Positions 8,155 to 16,692 of a stretch of DNA of 64,000 nucleotides are shown here, one piece after another; position 1 is the first letter of the stretch, and every line of letters begins with the position of its first letter. Source of the DNA: Pseudomonadota bacterium (GTDB lineage: Bacteria; Pseudomonadota; Gammaproteobacteria; Steroidobacterales; Steroidobacteraceae); contig JADJOO010000019.1 of the NCBI GenBank assembly GCA_016713725.1, positions 19,979-83,978 on the forward strand. Reading direction: 5' to 3'. The translations under genes and the position numbers were made by a program. Under the pieces are notes generated by a model that saw nothing but the letters and a program-made list of their open reading frames with translations, was not told the origin of the DNA and did no database searches.

Positions 8155-9177
8155 ATGCAACATATCCGTGTCGGCCAGTGGTTCGCCGCTGCGCTGGTCG
8201 CAGCGTTCGCACAGTTCGTCGCCAATGACGTCCGGGCAGGCGAATTCCTGCTGCCACTCAATGGCGACAACGTGATCGGTGCGGTCAGCATCGCCGTGGC
8301 CGAGCACGAGGACACGCTGCTCGACATCGGCCGGCGGCATGGCGTCGGGTACGAGGAAATCATCGCCGCCAACCCCGGAATCGACCCCTGGCTGCCCGGG
8401 TCGGGCACCGAAGTGGTGATTCCAGGCCGATTTTTGCTGCCGAATGCCCCGCGCGAGGGGATCGTGGTCAACCTGCCCGAACACCGCCTTTACTACTATC
8501 CGCCCGCCCAGCCGGGCCAGCCGCGCGTCGTTCGCACGTACCCGATCAGCACCGGCAAGATGGACTGGAAGACACCGCTCGGGGCCACCAGGGTCGCGTC
8601 GAAGCAGGAGCGCCCCAATTGGTATCCGCCGAAGTCGGTCCGGCTCGAGCACGAGGCCAAGGGCGATCCCTTGCCGCCATTCATCCCGCCGGGCCCGGAC
8701 AACCCGCTCGGCGAGTATGCCTTGCGGCTCGCGATCCCCGGCGGCTCGTACCTGATCCACGGCACGAACCGTCCTGCAGGCGTTGGCATGCAGGTCACGC
8801 ACGGCTGCATCCGCATGTTCCCGGAGGACATTGCCGAGTTCTACACGATGATCCCGGTGAACACGAAGGTGAACCTGATCGACCAGACGACGAAAGTCGG
8901 TTGGTCGCGCGGCACGCTGTTCATCGAGCGCCAGGCGCCGCTGGAAGGTACGGACAATCCTTCGCACATGGATCCAGCTGAACTCGAACGGGCGGTGCGG
9001 GCCGCCACAGCCGGCGTCGACGTATCGATCGACTGGGACAGGGCACGGCTCGCTTTCCAGCAGGCGTCGGGTGTGCCGGTGCGAGTCGGCGAACGCAATT
9101 TCTCGCGTGTGCCAGCCCCGCCGCCGGAAGCCGCGCCCGTGCTCGTCGAAGAGCCGGCGCGGGTACCGGCCCCGTAG
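8155..9177 (+). CDS. L,D-transpeptidase with LysM domain (ErfK/YbiS family)
   Basis: Periplasmic enzyme of the YkuD fold that makes 3-3 peptidoglycan cross-links or attaches lipoprotein to peptidoglycan. The 340-aa protein has a signal peptide (about residues 1-28), a LysM-like segment (about 44-92) and the YkuD domain (about 102-240) with H202 and the catalytic THGCIRM, C218. The Pro/Ala/Glu-rich C-terminus is probably unstructured. AGGAAGG lies just before the ATG. An alanine-zipper, Lpp-like lipoprotein is encoded nearby (9332-9655), convergent with it, so a role in tethering that lipoprotein to the wall is attractive but inferred. The paralogue (YbiS, YcfS, ErfK, YnhG) cannot be told by eye. 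Confidence 0.93.
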   Translation: MQHIRVGQWFAAALVAAFAQFVANDVRAGEFLLPLNGDNVIGAVSIAVAEHEDTLLDIGRRHGVGYEEIIAANPGIDPWLPGSGTEVVIPGRFLLPNAPREGIVVNLPEHRLYYYPPAQPGQPRVVRTYPISTGKMDWKTPLGATRVASKQERPNWYPPKSVRLEHEAKGDPLPPFIPPGPDNPLGEYALRLAIPGGSYLIHGTNRPAGVGMQVTHGCIRMFPEDIAEFYTMIPVNTKVNLIDQTTKVGWSRGTLFIERQAPLEGTDNPSHMDPAELERAVRAATAGVDVSIDWDRARLAFQQASGVPVRVGERNFSRVPAPPPEAAPVLVEEPARVPAP

Positions 9178-9274
9178 TCTCAACGTTGGTGTGGACGAGG
9201 GTGAACGACCACACGTGACGGTTGGAGAGGAGTGTGCGCATGCTGCTGGTGTGTCGGGCAATCCAGGCACAAAG

Positions 9275-9302
9275 AAAACGCCGCGGAGGTCCGCGGCGTT
9301 TT
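9275..9302. terminator. bidirectional terminator between transpeptidase and lipoprotein genes
   Basis: AAAACGCCGCGGA (9275-9287) pairs with TCCGCGGCGTTTT (9290-9302). There is a T-run on both strands, so it can end both convergent genes. Confidence 0.85.
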
Positions 9303-9331
9303 CGTATCGCCGAAGCGACGGAGTCAGTCGA

Positions 9332-9655
9332 TTACTTGCCCATCGACTTCTTGAACGCGCGATCGATCTTCTCGTTGGTCGCGTCGCAGCAGGACTGCGA
9401 AGCCTGTGCGGCCTGGAGAGCCTGGTTGGCCGTGCTCTGGGCGGCGCTCGATGCGCTCGCGGCGCTCGAGGCCGAAGCGGCAGCGGCGTCGGCAGAAGCC
9501 TTGGCGGCGGCGGCGTCAGCAGCAGCGGCCTTGATTGCCGCATCGGTGCTCGCCACATGCTCGTCAAACTTTGACTGGCTCACGCAGCCCGTGGCGGCGG
9601 CGAGTACGACGGCGGCGGCAGTTGCGGTCAGGATCTTGGCGATAGCGGTCTTCAT
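9332..9655 (-). CDS. alanine-zipper outer-membrane lipoprotein (Lpp/OprI-like)
   Basis: The 107-aa precursor has a signal peptide ending in LAAATGC, a lipobox with lipidated C24. The rest is almost all Ala/Ser with heptad-like spacing, predicting a trimeric coiled coil like E. coli Lpp or Pseudomonas OprI, and ends in KIDRAFKKSMGK, compatible with a lysine that could be joined to peptidoglycan. Unusually for such proteins there is a Cys-Cys pair (C89-C90) near the C-terminus. It probably anchors the outer membrane; the neighbouring L,D-transpeptidase could be the partner. Upstream (9656-10005) no gene is visible. Confidence 0.85.
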   Translation of the reverse strand: MKTAIAKILTATAAAVVLAAATGCVSQSKFDEHVASTDAAIKAAAADAAAAKASADAAAASASSAASASSAAQSTANQALQAAQASQSCCDATNEKIDRAFKKSMGK

Positions 9656-10005
9656 TGGTGGTCTTCCTCGGTTTTTAAATCAGGCAAGGCAGTGTGGCGG
9701 CCGCAACCCGTCGACACCTTTCCGTGTGCGCAGCGCAGCCGAACAGCGAGAGACTAACTCATTCGAAAACGACGATAAAGATTACTGTGCGGTGCGTCGC
9801 GTGCCAGGCGTTCGCATTCGACGACCGGGCGAGCAGCCACCAGCCGCGTGCCGTTGCTGACAAGCGTTGGGTTGGCGCTGGATTTCCCGGCATTCGCCGC
9901 AATGTGCGGGCCGCCGGAATTCGCGCGGGAGCGTGTTGTGGCTGCCTCACTCGGGGTGGCGGTCTTTGCCGATGATCTTTTTCTTCCCGCTTGTTCCCCC
10001 CCCGC

Positions 10006-10034
10006 TTGCCAACAGGCAGGCGGGGCTGTATATA
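10006..10034 (+). promoter_or_regulatory. lexA promoter
   Basis: TTGCCA (10006-10011), a 17-bp spacer, then TATATA (10029-10034). The -10 box lies inside the first SOS box, so LexA binding would block RNA polymerase directly. Confidence 0.7.
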
Positions 10035-10041
10035 TAAACAG
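10026..10041 (+). promoter_or_regulatory. SOS box 1 (LexA operator)
   Basis: CTGTATATATAAACAG fits CTG-N10-CAG and is close to the gammaproteobacterial consensus CTGTATATATATACAG. It overlaps the -10 box of lexA. Confidence 0.92.
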
Positions 10042-10044
10042 TAA

Positions 10045-10060
10045 CTGTATGGACATACAG
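10045..10060 (+). promoter_or_regulatory. SOS box 2 (LexA operator)
   Basis: CTGTATGGACATACAG is a second, fully palindromic-ended CTG-N10-CAG site, 19 bp after the first. Tandem boxes also precede E. coli lexA. The ribosome site GGGAGGG follows directly, 14 bp before the ATG. Confidence 0.92.
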
Positions 10061-10073
10061 GGAGGGACGACCG

Positions 10074-10694
10074 ATGGAAGACCTCACGCCGCGCCAACGC
10101 CAGGTGCTTGTGTTCATCCAGGACAGCCTGGCCGAGCAGGGACTGCCCCCCACGCGGGCCGAGATCGCCGAAGCCCTGGGCTTCAAATCCGCGAATGCGG
10201 CCGAAGAGCACCTGCGTGCACTGCAGCGCAAAGGCGTCATCGAACTGCGCCCTGGGGCCTCCCGCGGCATCCAGCTCAAGGACTCCCTGCGTGACCAGAT
10301 CGGCCTGCCGTTGATCGGCCGGGTCGCCGCTGGCCGCCCCATCCTGGCCGAAGAGAACATCGAAGCGCGCTACCAGATCGACCCGGCGCTCTTCCAGCCA
10401 CGGCCGCATTACCTGCTCAAGGTCAAAGGCATGAGCATGCGCAACGTCGGCATCCTCGACGGCGATCTCGTCGCAGTCCACCGCACGCCCGAAGTCCGTA
10501 ACCGCCAGATCGTCGTCGCGCGCCTCGAGAACGAAGTCACCGTGAAGCGTTACCGGCAGGATGGCTCGATCGCCTGGCTGTTGCCCGAGAACGAAGACTT
10601 CGAGCCCCTGCGTATCGACCTGCGCGAGCAGTCGCTCACCATCGAGGGCCTCGTCGTCGGCGTGGTGCGGCAGGACACGCACCGATTGTCCTGA
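10074..10694 (+). CDS. lexA: LexA repressor
   Basis: Represses the SOS regulon and is inactivated by RecA-stimulated self-cleavage. The 206-aa protein has an N-terminal winged helix-turn-helix (LTPRQRQVLVFI; PPTRAEIAEALGF) and a C-terminal S24 protease domain. The cleavage site is A86-G87 (RVAAGRP); the catalytic pair is S121 (GMSMRNVG) and K158 (VTVKRY). It is preceded by two SOS boxes, so it is autoregulated, and is followed after 49 bp by imuA. The lexA-imuA-imuB-dnaE2 order is a known damage-inducible mutagenesis cassette. Confidence 0.97.
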   Translation: MEDLTPRQRQVLVFIQDSLAEQGLPPTRAEIAEALGFKSANAAEEHLRALQRKGVIELRPGASRGIQLKDSLRDQIGLPLIGRVAAGRPILAEENIEARYQIDPALFQPRPHYLLKVKGMSMRNVGILDGDLVAVHRTPEVRNRQIVVARLENEVTVKRYRQDGSIAWLLPENEDFEPLRIDLREQSLTIEGLVVGVVRQDTHRLS

Positions 10695-10743
10695 CGCGTC
10701 CCTGACCTGAATATTCTGGCTGTCCGGCAATCCCACCAGAGCC

Positions 10744-11475
10744 ATGAGCGTTTCCGTCGAACAACTGCTGCAACAGAATGCCGCCCGCCTCTGGCGTGCG
10801 CGGGAAGCGGGCAGTAGCGCGGCTGTGCCGGCGGGATTGCCCACGGGTTACGCCGCGCTCGACCGATGTCTTCCGGGCGCGGGCTGGCCGCGGCAGGGTC
10901 TCATCGAAATCCTTTCCGATCAGCGGGGCATCGGCGAACTCCGGTTGCTGCTCCCCGCGCTTGCCGCGCTTTGTCGGGACGAAGGCGCGGCCGGCGAAGG
11001 TTATCCGCCACCGCGCCCCGATCATGCGGGGTCTGCCCATGTCGGGTCTGCCCATGTCGGGTCTGCCCAGCCGCCGCATAACCGGGGCAGCGGGGGTTGG
11101 ATCGCCTGGGTCTCGCCGCCGTATCGTCCGTATGCGCCGTCGCTCGCGGCGTGGGGCATCGATGTCGGGCGCGTGCTCGTCGTCAACGGCGCAGGTGCTA
11201 CCGAGTGGGCGATGGACCAGGCGCTGCGCTCGGAGTCCTGCAGCGCCGTGCTCGGTTGGTCCAATCCCCGCGATCTGCATGCCTTGCGGCGGTTGCAGCT
11301 GGCGGCAGAGGCGTCACGCAGCCTTGCGGTGCTGTATCGCCCGCTGCAGGCGGGGCTCACGCCTTCGCCCGCCGTGTTGCGGCTCGCACTGCTCGGGGGC
11401 GGCGCCGAAGGCCTGCAGGTGCGCATCGTCAAAAGCCGCGGAGGCCGTCCTGCCACGGTGAACCTCGGGCACTGA
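10744..11475 (+). CDS. imuA: ImuA, translesion-synthesis accessory protein
   Basis: ImuA (RecA/SulA-like fold) works with ImuB and DnaE2 in SOS mutagenesis. The 243-aa protein shows the family opening (PAGLPTGYAALDRCLPGAGWPRQGLIEIL) and later WVSPPYRPYAPSL, GWSNPRDLHALRRLQLAAE and LGGGAEGLQVRIVKSRGG. No SOS box is obvious directly before it, so it is probably transcribed from lexA. Between about residues 96 and 109 a tandem repeat (AGSAHVGSAHVGSAQ), coded by a 15-bp DNA repeat, is inserted at a loop where related proteins usually have a short linker. The stop nearly touches the imuB ATG. Confidence 0.9.
   Translation: MSVSVEQLLQQNAARLWRAREAGSSAAVPAGLPTGYAALDRCLPGAGWPRQGLIEILSDQRGIGELRLLLPALAALCRDEGAAGEGYPPPRPDHAGSAHVGSAHVGSAQPPHNRGSGGWIAWVSPPYRPYAPSLAAWGIDVGRVLVVNGAGATEWAMDQALRSESCSAVLGWSNPRDLHALRRLQLAAEASRSLAVLYRPLQAGLTPSPAVLRLALLGGGAEGLQVRIVKSRGGRPATVNLGH
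11029..11069 (+). repeat. 15-bp tandem repeat (x2.7) inside imuA
   Basis: Units GGGTCTGCCCATGTC at 11029-11043 and 11044-11058, with a partial third to 11069. Being 15 bp, they keep the frame and add the amino-acid unit GSAHV. The reverse complement contains ATGGGCAGACCC, akin to ATGGGCAACCC repeated in the rluC tail (4855-4884). Confidence 0.85.
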
Positions 11476-11476
11476 G

Positions 11477-13131
11477 ATGGCCCCGCTCGCCAGGCCTCCG
11501 TCTCCCCACCGTGTGCGGGTCACGCCGGCATTTCGTCCGTCTTCGCTTTCCGTTCCGGGCCGCACACCGATCGCGCAATCGCGCCCGCGTGAGCTCTGGC
11601 TCGCCATTCACCTGCCGTCATTGTTGCTCGATTCGCTGCGCGACGTGGCGCTGCGCTGCCGGGTCGTCCGCCTGTCGCCATCGTCGACCTCGAGCGCAAC
11701 GGCAAGGTCGTGCGCGCCTGCGAAGAAGCCGTGCACGCCGCAGGCGTGCGCGAGGGAATGTCGATCAACGCAGCCCTCGCGCTCGTGCCGGGCTTGCATG
11801 CGCTGGCGCGCGATGCACGGCGCGAACGCCAGTTGCTCGAAGCGGTGGCACAGCGCGGCGTACGATTCACGCCCCGGGTCAGCCTCGAACCGCCCGACGG
11901 CGTGCTGCTCGACGTGCGTGGCAGCCTGCGGCTCTTTGGCGGGGCGCGGCGGTTATGCCTGCGATTGCAGCAGGAGCTCCTGGAGGCCGTCGGCGTGTCG
12001 GTTCACTTTGCGATCACGCCGTCACCGCTGGCAGCGCTGTGGTTCGCGCGTACGGGTCCGCTCGGCGCGCACCCCGTGCTCGTACGCAACCGGGACGAAC
12101 TGGCTTCACGGCTTGCGCTGCTGCCGCTCGATTGCACCCGCTGGCCCGAACGCTGCATCGAAACGCTCGGCAACATGGGCGTGCGCACCGTGGGCGACTG
12201 CCTGCGCCTGCCGCGCGATGGCTTCGCGCGCCGCTTCGGCCAGGAGCTGCTTGCCACGCTCGATCGCGCCACGGGCCGTTTGCAGGAGCCGCGTGCGGCG
12301 TATGTTGCAAGCGAACGCTTTGCCGCGCGGCGCGACCTCGAACCCGAAATCGCCGATACCGCACGGCTCGGCCTGGCACTCGCCCCCCTGCTCGAAGAAC
12401 TGTGTCAGTTCCTGCGCGAGCGTGGCCGTGGCGTGCAGGCGATCGAAGTGCAGCTGCGTCATCGTGCTGCGCCGGTCACGCGCGTACGGTTGCGCTTCGT
12501 GCAGCCGGTTGGTGCGCAGCCGCGGCACATGGCGCAGCTGCTGCGCGAGCGTCTTGCACAGCTCGTGCTGCCACAACCTGTGCGCAACGTGCGCCTGCTG
12601 AGCGGCCCTCTCATCGACCTGCAGGCCGACGCGATCGAGCTGTTTGCGCACGACCGCCGCGAATCCGGCGGGAACCTGCCACAGCTCGTTGAGCGGCTGC
12701 GCGCGCGGCTCGGCAACGATGCCGTGCACGGACTCGCCTGCGTGCCCGAGCATCGACCCGAAGCGGCGTGGCGCGCCGTCGAGCCGGTGGCGGCGAAACC
12801 CAGGTCACGGAAGAAACCGTCGTCACGCAGTGCCGCGCCGAACGAAAGTTCGCCCTCCGTGCCCCGCCCATTGCGAGGGAAGAGTTCGGCCGCAAGGCCG
12901 GGCGAGGGCCGGCCGCTCTGGCTGCTCGACCGGCCCGAGCCCTGCGATGTTGACCGGCTGGTCCTCGAAGAGGGTCCCGAGTGCATCGAATCCGGCTGGT
13001 GGGACGGCCACGACGTCGCGCGTGATTACTACGTTGCGCGCAATGCGCAGGGGGCCCGGCTGTGGGTGTTTCGCAATCGCCGCGAGACGGCCGCAGGCGC
13101 GCGCTGGTTCCTGCACGGCTGGTTCGCGTGA
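11477..13131 (+). CDS. imuB: ImuB, Y-family polymerase-like protein (reading frame interrupted)
   Basis: ImuB is a catalytically dead Y-family polymerase that bridges DnaE2 and the beta clamp. The ATG at 11477 begins one base after the imuA stop. The first frame reads through ELWLAIHLPSLLLDSLRDVALRC; the protein then continues one frame over as GRPPVAIVDLERNGKVVRAC and on to the end. One G is missing in the run at about 11661-11663 (CCGGGTCGT should be CCGGGGTCGT). The repaired product is about 551 aa. The acidic residues of active Y-family polymerases are absent, as in the family (VDLERN, LLDVRGSLRLFGG). A low-complexity segment (KKPSSRSAAPNESSP) precedes the conserved C-terminal block ending in WFLHGWFA. 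Confidence 0.88.
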
Positions 13132-13187
13132 CTCGTCGGTCCGCCACCTGCCGTGCGCCGCAGTGAGTCGGGCTCGACCGGATTGCC

Positions 13188-16100
13188 GTGTACGCCGAAC
13201 TGCATTGTCTTTCCAACTTCAGTTTCCTGCGCGGCGCTTCGCGTCCAGAGGAACTGGTCGAGCGCGCAGCCCAGCTCGGGTATGCCGCGCTCGCCGTCAC
13301 CGACGAGTGCTCGGTGGCCGGCGTCGTGCGTGCTCATGTCGCCGCCCGCGAGCACGGTCTCAAGCTCATCGTCGGTTCGGAGTTTCGCCTCGAGGACGGC
13401 CTGCGTTGCGTGCTGCTCGCGCGGGACCGTGCGGGATACGGTCGTCTCTGCCGGCTGATCACTCGCGGACGACGCGCCGCAGCGAAAGGGAACTACCGGC
13501 TGTGCCGCCGTGATTTCGAAGAAATCGCGGCAGGGGACAGGGGATTGGGGTTAGGGGATAGTCGGAATTCGCTGGCAACGCCAGCTTCTGCACTAACCCC
13601 CAACCCCTATCCCCTATCCCCTTTGCTTTGCCTGTGGCTGCCTGCAACGCAACCCGACGCTGCCGAGGCACGCTGGCTCGCCAGGCTCTTCCCCGGCCAG
13701 CTCTGGATCGCGGTCGAGCTGCTGACAACGGGCCGCGATCGCAGGCGACTCGAGCAGTTGCAGGACCTCGGTCGCGAACTTGAACTGCCGCTCGTCGCGG
13801 CCGGCGACGCGCACATGCATTCGCGCGGCCGCCGCGCGCTGCAGGACGTGCTCACCGCAACTCGCATCGGCACCACCGTCGAGCGGGCGGGGCTCGCGCT
13901 GTTTCAGAACGGCGAGCGTCACTTGCGGCCGATCCAGCGCATTGCGGAACTGCATCCGCCCGAGCTGCTCGCCGCTGCGGTGGAGATCGCCTCGCGCTGC
14001 ACGTTCTCGCTCGAAGAGCTGCGTTACGAATATCCGCGCGAGATCGTGCCGGAGGATTACACGCCGGCTGCGTGGCTGCGGCGCCTCACGGAGGAGGGCG
14101 CAAGTCACCGCTGGCCGGAAGGCGTGCCTGCCCCGACGCGACAGGCGATCGAGCACGAGCTCGCGCTGATCGCCGAGCTCGAGTACGAACCGTACTTCCT
14201 CACCGTGCACGACATCGTGCGGTTCGCGCGCTCGCGGCACATTCTCTGCCAGGGTCGCGGCTCGGCAGCGAACTCGGCGGTGTGCTTCTGCCTCGGCATC
14301 ACCGAAGTCGATCCCGCGCGCATGTCCCTGCTGTTCGAGCGCTTCATTTCCAGGGAGCGCAACGAGCCGCCGGACATCGACGTCGACTTCGAGCACGAGC
14401 GGCGTGAAGAAGTCATCCAGTACATCTACGCGAAGTACGGCCGCGAGCGGGCTGCGCTGACCGCAACGGTCATCAGCTACCGGCCGCGCAGCGCGCTGCG
14501 CGACGTGGCGAAGGCGATGGGACTCGACCCGCTGCAGGTCGCCGCCCTCGCGCGCTCGATGCAGTGGTGGGACGGCTCGCGCATCGACGAAACCCGGGTG
14601 CGTGAAGCTGGCCTGGATCCCGACAGTCCGGTGCTCGCAAGGGTATTGACCCTCGCACGGACCCTGCTCGGGTTTCCGCGCCACCTCTCGCAGCACGTCG
14701 GCGGATTCGTGATCGCGCGCGACCTGCTCGAAGACCTCGTTCCCATCGAGAATGCCTCGATGCCCGACCGCACCGTGATCCAGTGGGACAAGGACGACCT
14801 CGACGCGCTCGGCCTGCTCAAGGTCGACGTGCTCGGGCTTGGCATGCTCGCGGCGATCCGCCGCGCGTTCGACCTCGTGCATGGCTGCCGCGGCCAGCGC
14901 TGGACCCTCGCGACCGTGCCCGCCGAGGACCCGCAGGTCTACGACATGATCGGGCACGGCGACACCGTGGGCGTGTTCCAGATCGAGTCGCGCGCGCAGA
15001 TGGCGATGCTGCCGCGGCTGCGGCCACGCTCGTACTACGACCTCGTCATCGAAGTCGCGATCATCCGGCCCGGCCCGATCCAGGGCGACATGGTGCATCC
15101 CTACCTGCGCCGGCGCGCGGGCGAGGAGGCGGTCACGTACCCCAGCGCAGAGGTGGAAGGCGTGCTGAAGCGCACGCTCGGCGTGCCGATCTTCCAGGAG
15201 CAGGTGATGCAGCTCGCGATCGTCGCCGCGGGATTCACGCCGGGCGAGGCGGACCAGTTGCGGCGCGCGATGGCGGCGTGGAAGCGCAAGGGCGGGCTGG
15301 GTCACTTCGAAGAGCGGTTGATCCACGGCATGCGGGACCGCGGTTATTCCGAGGAGTTCGCGCGACGCATCTTCCAGCAGATCCTCGGTTTCGGCGAATA
15401 CGGCTTCCCGGAGTCACACGCGGCCAGCTTCGCGCTGCTCGTGTACGTCTCGGCGTGGCTCAAGCGGCACGAGCCCGCGGCTTTCGCAGCCGCGCTCATC
15501 AACAGCCAGCCCATGGGCTTTTATGCGCCATCACAGATCGTGCAGGACGCGCAGCGTCACGGCGTCGAGGTGCGCCCGATCGACGTCCGCACGAGCGACT
15601 GGGACTGCACCCTGGAGCATCGTGCTGGTGATTCGCCGGATCCCGCGTTGCGGCTCGGCCTGCGGCTGGTGAAGGGCCTGGCGCGGGAGGCAGCCCAGCG
15701 ACTGGTGGATGCCCGCGCACGCAGGCGGGGCCACGCGTTCGAGAGCGCGCAGCAACTGGCGGAGCAGGCCTGCCTCGATCGCCGTTCGATGGGATGCCTG
15801 GCGGCGGCGGATGCGTTGGCCGGCCTCGGCGGGCACCGTTACCGTACCGCCTGGCAAGTGGCCGGCCTCGAGGGCTCGCTGCCCATCCTGCCCGAGGTGC
15901 GCATCGCCGAGGGAATTCCGCTGCTGCGTGCGCCCCGCGAAGGCGAAGACATCGTGGCCGATTACGCGCACACGGGCCTCACGTTGCGGCGTCACCCGGT
16001 GGCGGTGTTGCGTGACCAGCTCGCCGCCCGCGGTTTCGTCGATTCCGCGCAATTGCGTGTACTGACGAACGGCTCGAACGTGCGCACCGCGGGCCTCGTC

Positions 16101-16355
16101 ATCACGCGACAGCGGCCGGGCAGCGCCGAAGGCGTCACGTTCGTGACGCTCGAGGACGAGCATGGCTCGATCAACCTGATCGTCTGGCGCGACGTGGCCG
16201 AGCGGCAACGCCAGGCATTGATCGGCTCACGCCTGCTGGGCCTCGCCGGCAGGCTGCAACGGGAAGGAGAGGTGATGCACGTGATCGCGCATCGGCTCGT
16301 CGACCTGAGCCGCTGGCTCGGCCGGTTACGCTCGGCCTCGCGCGATTTTCACTGA
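13188..16355 (+). CDS. dnaE2: error-prone DNA polymerase DnaE2
   Basis: Alpha-subunit-type C-family polymerase for SOS translesion synthesis. The GTG start gives 1,055 aa beginning YAELHCLSNFSFLRGASRPEE, a PHP domain. The polymerase aspartates are in PPDIDVDFEHERR (about residues 395-405), and EVAIIRPGPIQGDMVHPYLR and FGFPESHAASFALL-like segments follow. An OB-fold (GLVITRQRPGSAEGVTFVTLED) near the end and the C-terminal LSRWLG identify DnaE2 rather than DnaE1. About 30 residues at about 115-146 (GDRGLGLGDSRNSLATP and on) are coded by a palindromic repeat element lying in frame in the PHP domain. Its 3' end overlaps a small convergent gene by 7 bp. Confidence 0.95.
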   Translation: MYAELHCLSNFSFLRGASRPEELVERAAQLGYAALAVTDECSVAGVVRAHVAAREHGLKLIVGSEFRLEDGLRCVLLARDRAGYGRLCRLITRGRRAAAKGNYRLCRRDFEEIAAGDRGLGLGDSRNSLATPASALTPNPYPLSPLLCLWLPATQPDAAEARWLARLFPGQLWIAVELLTTGRDRRRLEQLQDLGRELELPLVAAGDAHMHSRGRRALQDVLTATRIGTTVERAGLALFQNGERHLRPIQRIAELHPPELLAAAVEIASRCTFSLEELRYEYPREIVPEDYTPAAWLRRLTEEGASHRWPEGVPAPTRQAIEHELALIAELEYEPYFLTVHDIVRFARSRHILCQGRGSAANSAVCFCLGITEVDPARMSLLFERFISRERNEPPDIDVDFEHERREEVIQYIYAKYGRERAALTATVISYRPRSALRDVAKAMGLDPLQVAALARSMQWWDGSRIDETRVREAGLDPDSPVLARVLTLARTLLGFPRHLSQHVGGFVIARDLLEDLVPIENASMPDRTVIQWDKDDLDALGLLKVDVLGLGMLAAIRRAFDLVHGCRGQRWTLATVPAEDPQVYDMIGHGDTVGVFQIESRAQMAMLPRLRPRSYYDLVIEVAIIRPGPIQGDMVHPYLRRRAGEEAVTYPSAEVEGVLKRTLGVPIFQEQVMQLAIVAAGFTPGEADQLRRAMAAWKRKGGLGHFEERLIHGMRDRGYSEEFARRIFQQILGFGEYGFPESHAASFALLVYVSAWLKRHEPAAFAAALINSQPMGFYAPSQIVQDAQRHGVEVRPIDVRTSDWDCTLEHRAGDSPDPALRLGLRLVKGLAREAAQRLVDARARRRGHAFESAQQLAEQACLDRRSMGCLAAADALAGLGGHRYRTAWQVAGLEGSLPILPEVRIAEGIPLLRAPREGEDIVADYAHTGLTLRRHPVAVLRDQLAARGFVDSAQLRVLTNGSNVRTAGLVITRQRPGSAEGVTFVTLEDEHGSINLIVWRDVAERQRQALIGSRLLGLAGRLQREGEVMHVIAHRLVDLSRWLGRLRSASRDFH
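13533..13624. repeat. palindromic element with 7-bp repeat arms inside dnaE2
   Basis: Left arm: GGGGACA GGGGATT GGGGTTA GGGGATA without spacing, then GTCGGAA. Centre: GCTGGC-AAC-GCCAGC hairpin. Right arm: C-rich complement ending CCCCTATCCCCTTT. The reading frame of dnaE2 passes through it without a stop. Plan, repeat unit and boundary (GGGGATAGTC-GAA) match the copy at 56157-56254. Confidence 0.9.
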
Positions 16356-16602
16356 CCCTTGCGCGGCCTCGGGCGGTCGCCCACGTCGTAGTCGTCGAAG
16401 TCGCTCAGCAACTCCGACGTGCGCTTCTGTTCCATCATGCGTTCGAGCTTGCGCCACGCGGGCTCCGCGCCTTTCGGCGCGCCGCGCTTGCGCTTGTCGA
16501 GGTCTTGATGAGGCGATCGACGTCGAGGGCTTCATCGCCCCCGACGACTTCCTCGGTGTCTTCGTCCTCGAACTCGTCCGCTGATTCCGGCTTCTCGTTC
16601 AT
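16349..16602 (-). CDS. small conserved hypothetical protein (reading frame interrupted)
   Basis: A small gene facing dnaE2. The ATG (16600-16602) opens MNEKPESADEFEDEDTEEVV, then an acidic region to DVDRLIK. There the frame fails; with one G restored at about 16504 (AAGACC to AAGGACC) it continues DLDKRKRGAPKGAEPAWRKL, ERMMEQKRTSELLSDFDDYD and ends VGDRPRPRKGQ, 84 aa in total. The acidic-then-basic design and the FDDYD segment recall small conserved gammaproteobacterial proteins of unknown function. A possible TATAAA -10 lies upstream. The stop overlaps the last 7 bp of dnaE2. Confidence 0.65.
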
Positions 16603-16692
16603 CGAAAAACCCAGTGGGCAAGGTGCGCGGTTTTATACTTCGGTCGTGGCGAGTCGCGCAAGGCGGTATTCCACGTTCAGCAAGCGGATACA

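Noticed and set aside
13614..15326. A 570-codon leftward frame opposite dnaE2
   Set aside because: Antisense shadow; sequence is a typical His/Arg/Val-rich mirror of a GC-rich gene.
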